Below, in pieces: positions 8,987-14,819 of a DNA stretch of 18,584 bases. The DNA is from an uncultured beta proteobacterium (GTDB taxonomy: Bacteria; Pseudomonadota; Gammaproteobacteria; Burkholderiales; Burkholderiaceae_B): contig CAIYCP010000157.1 in the NCBI GenBank assembly GCA_903924715.1, forward strand, positions 1-18,584, written 5' to 3'. Both the position numbers and the translations under genes were made by a program. Position 1 is the stretch's first letter; every line of letters begins with the position of its first letter. Below the pieces are notes generated by a model that was not told where the DNA came from, searched no databases, and worked only from the letters and a program-made list of their open reading frames with translations.

Positions 8987-8999
8987 TAGTGCTGCACTA
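8987..8999 (+). repeat. Short palindrome between the two Bug genes
   Basis: TAGTGC-T-GCACTA forms a perfect 6-1-6 palindrome just after the stop of the first Bug gene. It also overlaps GCAC-TAC-GTGC (8994-9004), which could fold as a small hairpin. It could be a dimeric regulator site, an RNA processing or stabilising element, or chance; the sequence alone does not decide. Confidence 0.35.
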
Positions 9000-9029
9000 C
9001 GTGCTTGTTCAATCACTTAGGAAAATAAA

Positions 9030-10004
9030 ATGAAAATAACGTCTAAATTTTTTCTCTTTGTCGCAATGACCCTCTTGGCTACGAACGCATTTTCTCAAAC
9101 AGCCTCGAGTTTTCCGAATCGCAGTATTCGAATCGTCGTCCCGTTCGCCCCAGGTGGTTCAAGCGATTTCTTGGCGCGGCTCGTGGCTCAGCGCATGACC
9201 GTCGATTGGGGTCAAACGGTTATCGTTGAAAATAAGCCAGGCGCAGGCGCAGTCTTAGGTGCCGACCAAGTTGCGAAGTCACCTGCCGATGGCTACACCC
9301 TGCTCTTGGGCGCCGCACATCATTCAATTGCACAAAACGTTTATAAAAATGTGCCCTACGACTTTGATCGCTCGTTTGCACCGATCAGTGTCATTGCAAT
9401 GATCCCCAACATGGTTGTGATTAACGCAAACATTCCTGCTAAGACAATTCAAGAATTCATCGCACTGGCCAAAGCGCAGCCAGGAAAAATGAATTATGGC
9501 TCTGCAGGCTCGGGCACCGCACATCACCTGATTGGCGAAATGTTCAATCTGCAGGCGCAAGTCGACATCGCACATATCCCTTACAAAGGGAGCGCGCCTG
9601 CGATCTCTGACCTCGTCAGCGGTCAAGTGCAATTGATGTTCGATACGGTGACTGCGGGGCTGCCGCAAGTCACTGCCGGAAAAACGCGCGCGCTTGCCGT
9701 CACTACCGCCAAACGTTCATCCGCCCTGCCCGACGTGCCGACGTTAAATGAAACTGTATTACCCGGCTTTGATGTCGGCACGTGGTTTGGTTTATTAGCA
9801 CCAGCAGGCACTCCAAGCGATGTGGTCAATAAGCTCAGTGCAAAAGTTGCCCAGATCGTCAATATTCCTGAAGTCAGAGCTCAATTACTTAGCACGGGTG
9901 CCGAACCCATCGGAAACTCTCCTGCAGAAATGTCTGCCCAGATTAAAAAAGAACTTGCAGGCTTTGCGGCGCTACTCAAACAAATCAAGTTAAAGGTTGA
10001 ATAA
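9030..10004 (+). CDS. Bug/TctC-family periplasmic solute-binding protein (second of two)
   Basis: This is a 324-residue periplasmic binding protein of the same family as the preceding gene. Signal peptide: K2 and K6 followed by a hydrophobic core, with likely cleavage after AFS at residue 22. Family blocks: FPNRSIRIVVPFAPGGSSDF, VIVENKPGAGAVLGAD, ADGYTLLLGAAHHS, then NYGSAGSGTAHHLIGEMF, AHIPYKGSAPAISDLVSGQ and LAVTTAKR. It keeps the whole scaffold of its neighbour but differs strongly across the ligand-proximal segments (for example PGGSSDFLARL against AGGSTDILART, and AAHHSIAQN against STALSANIS). The pair is therefore an old duplication or two separate acquisitions with different ligands rather than a recent copy. 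Start ATG has AGGAAA (9019-9024) 5 bases upstream. It stands between the first Bug gene and the CitE-like gene in one probable operon. Confidence 0.93.
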   Translation: MKITSKFFLFVAMTLLATNAFSQTASSFPNRSIRIVVPFAPGGSSDFLARLVAQRMTVDWGQTVIVENKPGAGAVLGADQVAKSPADGYTLLLGAAHHSIAQNVYKNVPYDFDRSFAPISVIAMIPNMVVINANIPAKTIQEFIALAKAQPGKMNYGSAGSGTAHHLIGEMFNLQAQVDIAHIPYKGSAPAISDLVSGQVQLMFDTVTAGLPQVTAGKTRALAVTTAKRSSALPDVPTLNETVLPGFDVGTWFGLLAPAGTPSDVVNKLSAKVAQIVNIPEVRAQLLSTGAEPIGNSPAEMSAQIKKELAGFAALLKQIKLKVE

Positions 10005-10065
10005 CACCACCGCCCCTCAAACACAAACACAAACACTTCAACTTATTTAACTTCAGGAAGACGCT

Positions 10066-10938
10066 ATGGGGACTTTTAGAACATTTTTGTTCGCACCCGC
10101 CAACCATCCGAGACGCACAGAAAAAGCCTTTACCTTAGGTGCGGATGCGGTCATTCTGGATTTAGAAGACGCCTGTGCCGTCTCAGAAAAAGTCGCCAGT
10201 CGTCCTAAGGCCGTGCAAGCAATGCAGCAACCCCGTAACTGTCTAGGTTATATCCGAGTCAATCCGATGTCGACGATTTACGCCTACGGAGATCTCGTTG
10301 CAACGGTGCAGCCGGGCGTCGATGGTTTGATTCTTCCAAAGGTAGAAACCGCAAGCCAAGCCCAAACAGCAGACTGGATTATCACCGAGCTCGAACGCGA
10401 GCGCGGCTTAGCACTTGGTAGCCTTGACCTCATCCCAATCATTGAAACTGCCAAAGGTATCGCCAACCTGGGCGAGATCCTTGCAAGCTGTGCCCGTATC
10501 AAACGCGTTGCCTTTGGAGCAGGAGATTTCACGCTTGATTTAAATTTAAAATGGTCGCGCGACGAAAACGAACTTCTTTCTTATCGAAATCAAGTTGTAT
10601 TGCTCTCGCGTGCACACGATAAAGAACCCCCCATCGATACCGTCTGGGTCGATTTGCAAGATGCCGAAGGTTTCGAGATCTCAACAAACAAGATTCGCGA
10701 TCTTGGATTTCAAGGCAAACTCTGCATCCACCCAGATCAAATTCCAGTGGTCAATAAAGCCTTTACACCAACCGCTGCACAAGTTGAACGTGCCACAAAA
10801 ATTGTTGAGGCGTTTGCCGCAGCCGAGGCGGCGGGTTCATCATCGATTCAATTAGACGGTCAATTTATTGACTACCCAATTGTTTATGCCGCCCAGCGTA
10901 TCGTTGCGATCAGCCAAAAGCTAGCGAGTACACGTTAA
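10066..10938 (+). CDS. CitE-like HpcH/HpaI-family CoA-ester lyase
   Basis: This is a 290-residue TIM-barrel protein of the citrate lyase beta-subunit-like family. Members cleave malyl-CoA, citramalyl-CoA or similar 3-hydroxyacyl thioesters by a retro-Claisen reaction with Mg2+. Motifs: FLFAPANHPRRTEKA (7-21), AVILDLEDACAVSEK (28-42), YIRVN with Arg64, ILPKVETA (89-96), PIIETAKGI with the presumed Mg ligand Glu127, FGAGDFTLDL with the presumed ligand Asp154, and CIHPDQIPVVN (220-230). The usual GAEDF is GAGDF here, a substitution next to the metal ligand. No citrate lyase alpha, acyl carrier or ligase genes are adjacent, so it is not part of a citrate lyase complex. AGGAAG (10055-10060) precedes the ATG by 5 bases. 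It is last in the hyuAB-Bug-Bug unit and ends 26 bases before the convergent dioxygenase gene. Substrate unknown. Confidence 0.88.
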   Translation: MGTFRTFLFAPANHPRRTEKAFTLGADAVILDLEDACAVSEKVASRPKAVQAMQQPRNCLGYIRVNPMSTIYAYGDLVATVQPGVDGLILPKVETASQAQTADWIITELERERGLALGSLDLIPIIETAKGIANLGEILASCARIKRVAFGAGDFTLDLNLKWSRDENELLSYRNQVVLLSRAHDKEPPIDTVWVDLQDAEGFEISTNKIRDLGFQGKLCIHPDQIPVVNKAFTPTAAQVERATKIVEAFAAAEAAGSSSIQLDGQFIDYPIVYAAQRIVAISQKLASTR

Positions 10939-10964
10939 CGTCACGCACAATCTCATTTAGGCCA

Positions 10965-12041
10965 CTAAGCGCGCATGGCACAGTCTTGCGCCATGCGCGC
11001 TTCAAACGCTGCGCAATGATCGTCGTATTTAAATCCGCGGATGCCGCCTCGAATCGAGCCTGATTCACACGCCCGATACAAATCACGCCAGCACTCCGGC
11101 AGCGGATCACTATCGGGCGGAGCAATCCAAAGACGATATAACAAGCGTTTCAGCGCCGGATCCTCATGATCTTGGAACTCAGTTCGAGAATGCAGGGTGA
11201 CATGACTATTGACGATTTGTACATCGCCAGGCTCAAGCCACATTTCATAGGCGAGCTCTGGCCGACGTACCACCTGATCATATTGCTCAAGTGCTGCATA
11301 TTGCTCTGCCGTCAATTGCGGAGCCCCTTCGATTTTCTGGGCACTGCGTACACGGTTCCAGTTCCAGCGACCAAACCATTTGCCGTTGCATTGAGAAAAA
11401 ATGGGCTGCATCACATACGGCCCTTCGTCGGGTGCGCCTTCACCTTGGCGACTAAACGCAATGGGCTCATACAACCATTTCAATTGTTCTGGATACTCTC
11501 GAGCCATCACGTCATGCCCCGCCATTGAACTGCTCACAATGGTTTTTCCACCTGAGATGGCTTGATTAAAACAACTTAAAAAAATGACATCTGAGGAGTC
11601 AGTATGAAAATCAAGCTCAGCATTCGATGAGTAGCCTCGTCCGGTTCCTGTGCGATACGTCATCCCCGCATCACGGACTGCAGAAATATAATGCGTGTCT
11701 TTACCTTGTGGGCGCGGTACTCCGGCGTGCAAGCCCAAAGCCCACGTCAACAGCTCAAACTGCTTTGCGGTCAACGCCTCTCGAGGCAACCCTTTTATCA
11801 GCGCAACCCCCAGACCACGCTTGACCTCTTCAAGTGCCGCCGCAAAAAATGTCCACGTTTTCGAAAACGAGAAGTCAGCACGTCGATAATCCAACAATGA
11901 CTTGTTTGGATCTTCCGCCTTTAACACGACGTCAATCATCTCTTGACGCGCTTGCTCATCGACTCTAAAAATCCAGCGCTGATCGTTATTCAGATCAGCC
12001 ACTTGCCAATTTGAGGGGTGTTTCAAAGAAGTTAAAACCAT
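10965..12041 (-). CDS. TauD/TfdA-family Fe(II)/2-oxoglutarate-dependent dioxygenase
   Basis: This is a 358-residue cytoplasmic oxygenase of the TauD/TfdA family; members use 2-oxoglutarate and O2 to hydroxylate a substrate, often leading to C-S, C-N or ether bond cleavage. The iron-binding facial triad is visible: His146 and Asp148 in ELDFHTDSSD, and the distal His284 in NSHVTLHSRTEFQD. Arg303 in RLLYRLWIAP fits the 2-oxoglutarate-binding Arg. The block HTDSSDVIFLSCFNQAISGG resembles a subgroup of uncharacterised TauD-like proteins rather than true taurine dioxygenase, so sulfur metabolism should not be assumed. Shine-Dalgarno GAGG (plus 12050-12053) lies 7 bases before the ATG. It follows the MmgE/PrpD gene after 64 bases on the same strand and likely shares its transcript. 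The last codons and the stop form one arm of a long hairpin (see that entry). Confidence 0.87.
   Translation of the reverse strand: MVLTSLKHPSNWQVADLNNDQRWIFRVDEQARQEMIDVVLKAEDPNKSLLDYRRADFSFSKTWTFFAAALEEVKRGLGVALIKGLPREALTAKQFELLTWALGLHAGVPRPQGKDTHYISAVRDAGMTYRTGTGRGYSSNAELDFHTDSSDVIFLSCFNQAISGGKTIVSSSMAGHDVMAREYPEQLKWLYEPIAFSRQGEGAPDEGPYVMQPIFSQCNGKWFGRWNWNRVRSAQKIEGAPQLTAEQYAALEQYDQVVRRPELAYEMWLEPGDVQIVNSHVTLHSRTEFQDHEDPALKRLLYRLWIAPPDSDPLPECWRDLYRACESGSIRGGIRGFKYDDHCAAFEARMAQDCAMRA
10967..11002 (-). terminator. Perfect 13-bp inverted repeat over the dioxygenase stop codon, between convergent genes
   Basis: Arms AAGCGCGCATGGC (10967-10979) and GCCATGCGCGCTT (10990-11002) are exact reverse complements with a 10-base gap. 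In minus-strand RNA the stem extends by one G-U and one C-G pair to 15 bp with a 6-base loop; in plus-strand RNA the same inner position is an A-C mismatch. This points to a role in the dioxygenase transcript. The 3' arm includes the first T of the TAG stop. No run of U follows on either strand, so it is not a standard intrinsic terminator; it may be a weak bidirectional terminator or a 3'-end protecting hairpin between converging transcripts. Confidence 0.55.
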
Positions 12042-12105
12042 ACGATGACCTCAATACACGTTATTTTTTAAAATTAAACACTGATGCTGTTGCAATATTG
12101 TTTGC

Positions 12106-13479
12106 TCAAGTCAACGCAAGTAGTTCTCGAACTGCAAAATCGGCCGAACCCATCACAAGTGAATCAATTTGAGCGGCGATTGATTCATCGTAACCCTCAG
12201 TCATGAGTCCTCTCGCTTTAGCGCGAATTCGCTCAGGGCCAACAGGCCGTGTCCAACTACCAAGCGGTGCATCACAACGACTGCTCAACTGACGGCCATC
12301 CTTCAAATGAATGACCAGTTCCACGTGCATCTGATCTAAACGACCCGAAATCGTAGCGTCGGTTTTAAGTATGATTTTTTCAAGCAAACCCACAACGTCA
12401 GCTGAAAAGCGCCTCGTTTGGGTAAAACTGTTAGGCTCAATCTGCCCGTCGAGCAAAGCCACTGCCGTTGTGTACTGCCAAGAAAACTTACCATCTAAGC
12501 CAGTTTCAGGTTTTGGACGATCAATGTAGTGCATCACGGGTGTGCGCAATTCTATGTGCTCGATCTCTGTGTTCCATTGCATATTGGGGTGAGCCGCGCG
12601 CGCCTCAAGCGCAGCCGTAATCACGAAGTGGGTTGCAAACTGCGAGGGGAACAGCTTCCACGCAGGGCCTGGCGACAAGGCCCGTGCGCGCTGCAGCGGC
12701 GCAACCAAGTGATGCGGTTCAAACGTCGCGCCGAACAAGGCCGGACCCCACCCTCTTGGGCTACCTAAGGCATCGATATTCGCAGTAAATCCTTCAGCCG
12801 CCAACATCGCGGCCTCAACACCATTTGCAGCCGCGTCCCCGCAATGCAGTGCTTTAGTCATCGTGCCAACATTGGCCAAAACCGAGCCACACCTCGAAGC
12901 AGCGATATTCACCGCTGCAAGCATCTTCTCTTGTGTCAACCCCATCAGAGCTGCAGTAGCAAGAGCCGCCGCCAACGGCCCCACCGCACCAGGGGGGTGC
13001 ATCGTCAACTTGCCTGGCTCGATCTGCCCAGAAGCCAGACGCAGACGCCCCTGCGCTTCTACACCCTTTGCCAGCGCGCGAAGCAGAGACCGGCCTTGCG
13101 GTCCTTTGCCATTCACCTCCAGCAACTCGGCCATCGCAAGTAAGGCTGGCAGCAGCGGTGAAAGCGCATGATTGGGCGGGTTCCACATCGGTTCAAAATC
13201 TAGTACGTGCATTGAGGCACCGTTGATTCGCGCCGCTTGAATCACCCCTGTTGAGAAGCCCTTACCGATTACCCGCGCAGGCCCCACGGGCACATCTCGT
13301 TGCGCGAGTGTTGCCAAAATTCCGGGACCCGGCTCGGTAGCACCCGCCATCGCAACGGCCAACCCATCTAAAAGCAGCAGGCGACACTGACGCTCAAGGG
13401 TTTCGTCACGTGCGGGCCAAGCATGCAGCAAAGCCACAAAGCTGCGGGTCAACTCGCCGGAAGGTATCGAAGCGCTCAA
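12106..13479 (-). CDS. MmgE/PrpD family protein (first of two)
   Basis: This is a 457-residue protein of the MmgE/PrpD superfamily, which includes 2-methylcitrate dehydratase, cis-aconitate decarboxylase and iminodisuccinate epimerase. Family features: the helical N-terminal domain with LLLLDGLAVAMAGA (35-48), INGASMHVLDFEPMW (85-99) carrying Asp94, the HPPGAVGPLAAALA segment with His161, TKALHCGDAAANG with Lys209 and His212, and WKLFPSQFATHF with Lys275 and His284. In many homologues the first motif reads HxxDxDD and the last has a Cys pair; here they are HVLDFEP and PSQ, which suggests a divergent active-site pocket. Translation appears to start at TTG (13479): there is no upstream in-frame ATG or GTG before a stop at 13525-13527, and a GAGAGA run lies upstream. 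It is divergent from the AfuA-like gene and precedes the dioxygenase. The reaction cannot be assigned. Confidence 0.86.
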   Translation of the reverse strand: MSASIPSGELTRSFVALLHAWPARDETLERQCRLLLLDGLAVAMAGATEPGPGILATLAQRDVPVGPARVIGKGFSTGVIQAARINGASMHVLDFEPMWNPPNHALSPLLPALLAMAELLEVNGKGPQGRSLLRALAKGVEAQGRLRLASGQIEPGKLTMHPPGAVGPLAAALATAALMGLTQEKMLAAVNIAASRCGSVLANVGTMTKALHCGDAAANGVEAAMLAAEGFTANIDALGSPRGWGPALFGATFEPHHLVAPLQRARALSPGPAWKLFPSQFATHFVITAALEARAAHPNMQWNTEIEHIELRTPVMHYIDRPKPETGLDGKFSWQYTTAVALLDGQIEPNSFTQTRRFSADVVGLLEKIILKTDATISGRLDQMHVELVIHLKDGRQLSSRCDAPLGSWTRPVGPERIRAKARGLMTEGYDESIAAQIDSLVMGSADFAVRELLALT

Positions 13480-13509
13480 TCGCGTGTCTCTCTGCTCTTT
13501 TTTAAAAAC

Positions 13510-13518
13510 ATAGTCTAT
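13510..13518. promoter_or_regulatory. Possible operator: small dyad ATAG-T-CTAT in the divergent control region
   Basis: The 233-base gap between the divergent MmgE/PrpD gene and the AfuA-like gene holds a short 4-1-4 dyad about 30 bases upstream of the MmgE/PrpD start, in an AT-rich stretch between two TTTAAAAA runs (13501-13508 and 13553-13560). It is placed where an operator would be expected, but a dyad this short is common by chance. Confidence 0.2.
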
Positions 13519-13579
13519 AGTTTGTTAGGAGCCATTTTCTCGCAGTTTCAGCTTTAAAAATGAGATCAAACTCCACTAT

Positions 13580-13608
13580 TTGGAATCTTATTCGCAGAGA
13601 CCCATAAT
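13580..13608 (+). promoter_or_regulatory. Candidate sigma70-type promoter for the AfuABC-type operon
   Basis: TTGGAA (13580-13585) is followed by exactly 17 bases and CATAAT (13603-13608), matching the -35 consensus at 4 of 6 and the -10 consensus at 5 of 6 positions. The transcript would begin near 13615 with a leader of about 100 bases before the ATG at 13713. A second weak candidate -10 (CATAAT at 13689-13694) lies nearer the gene but lacks a good -35. Confidence 0.42.
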
Positions 13609-13712
13609 ATCGGGTTATCCCTAATCGACTGCCCTGCGCATTCGCCACAAACTGACCAACAAGAATTCAGCAATGCGATGACTTCGCACATAATAAATAC
13701 ATTGGGGACGGC

Positions 13713-14813
13713 ATGACACAGATCATTGCGCGCGCGCTTCGCTCGCGAACAACAACGCATTGCCAGCCATTTTCATTGCGCCGCACAATTACAACGTTCC
13801 TGGCCACTCTACTCCTCGCGATACCGGCCACAAGCGTTTGGGCGCAACCCGTGGCTGACTGGCCAACCGTTGAAGCGCTTGCAAAAAAAGAAGGGACACT
13901 AAGCCTGTATCACAATCTGCGCCCCTCCGGAATCGAAAAGCTCTTATCTGAGTTTCGCAAAACCTATCCCGGCATCAAAACGGAACAAATGCGTCTGGGC
14001 AGTGCGCCACTCATCGAACGCTTTGCCACCGAATTCACTGCAGGCCGTAATCTCGCCGACGTCGTGATTACCTTCCCTGACGAAACGATGCTCAAAGGTG
14101 TTGACACTGGGGGCTGGGCGCTTGAATGGACGCCGCCAGAACTCAGCGCCTTTAAACCCGACATCAATCGGGGCAATAAGATGTTTGCCGTACACACGTC
14201 TCGCAATGTAATCATCTGGAATAAGCAACGGGTCAAAGCAGCTGATGCGCCCAAAGAATGGACTGATCTCTGGGATCCAAAATGGAAAGGTAAAGTGGCC
14301 ATGGACCCCCCTTGGCGCTCGATCGCAGTGCAGGGTTTAATCGCACACTGGAGCAACATCGGCTTAAGTGATTCAGCTCAAAAACTTAAAGCCAACGATG
14401 TACGTTTTTTTGAAGGCTCTGCTGGGGTCTTTCAGGCGGTACTGCGTGGCGATGCACTGGTCGGCACCTTAGCCGACCTGCCGCTTGAACCCGGCTTAGT
14501 GGATGGCGCACCCATTGGCTTCGTATACCCAAAGTCGGGCACTGCAATTAACGATGGTTATGTAATGGTGCCTGCAAAGGCCCCTCATATCAATGCGGGT
14601 AAATTGTTCGCAAACTGGGTCATGTCGGCGCACGGTCAGGTCGTTTTACAAGAGATTGGTGGTCTGCCAGGCACTCGCCCCGGCATCACGCCACCAAAAT
14701 TTATTCCTGCCACTGCCTCTCTTTCTAATGTCGTCGACTCGCTCGCCATTTCCTCCTCTGCTCAGCAGACTCAAGCCATCAACACTTGGCGTGAAGTTTT
14801 TGGGATTCGTTAA
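13713..14813 (+). CDS. AfuA/FbpA-type ABC transporter periplasmic binding protein
   Basis: This 366-residue extracellular solute-binding protein is of the family serving Fe(III), putrescine, phosphonate and other small-molecule importers. It has a signal peptide with an unusually long basic n-region: RR at 23-24, hydrophobic core TFLATLLLAIPA, likely cleavage after VWA at residue 44. The ATG at 13713 has GGGGA (13704-13708) upstream; a TTG at 13776 would give a more ordinary 24-residue signal but has no ribosome site. The mature part shows EGTLSLYHNL, FRKTYPGIKTEQMRLG, NVIIWNKQRVKAADAPKEWTDLWDPKWKGK and SGTAINDGYVMVP. Iron-binding FbpA proteins carry adjacent tyrosines in the C-terminal lobe; the corresponding stretch here (GDALVGTLADLPLEPGLVDGAP) has none, so an organic ligand seems likelier than iron. 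The permease and ATPase follow directly. Confidence 0.88.
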   Translation: MTQIIARALRSRTTTHCQPFSLRRTITTFLATLLLAIPATSVWAQPVADWPTVEALAKKEGTLSLYHNLRPSGIEKLLSEFRKTYPGIKTEQMRLGSAPLIERFATEFTAGRNLADVVITFPDETMLKGVDTGGWALEWTPPELSAFKPDINRGNKMFAVHTSRNVIIWNKQRVKAADAPKEWTDLWDPKWKGKVAMDPPWRSIAVQGLIAHWSNIGLSDSAQKLKANDVRFFEGSAGVFQAVLRGDALVGTLADLPLEPGLVDGAPIGFVYPKSGTAINDGYVMVPAKAPHINAGKLFANWVMSAHGQVVLQEIGGLPGTRPGITPPKFIPATASLSNVVDSLAISSSAQQTQAINTWREVFGIR

Positions 14814-14819
14814 GCATTG

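Noticed and set aside
10019..10036. ACAAAC-type short tandem repeat before the CitE-like gene
   Set aside because: Only about three imperfect units in an A/C-rich gap; too short to claim function.
12061..12105. AT-rich stretch between the MmgE/PrpD and dioxygenase genes as a terminator or promoter
   Set aside because: Contains the 8-base palindrome CAATATTG and A/T runs but no stable GC stem and no well-spaced -35/-10 pair.
13566..13760. Minus-strand 64-residue open frame in the divergent gap
   Set aside because: It overlaps the start of the AfuA-like gene, has no ribosome site or recognisable sequence, and is cysteine-rich by chance composition.
13776..13778. Alternative TTG start for the AfuA-like protein giving a shorter signal peptide
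   Set aside because: It would make a tidy signal peptide but has no Shine-Dalgarno, whereas the ATG at 13713 has GGGGA upstream. Left as a possibility in the gene entry.
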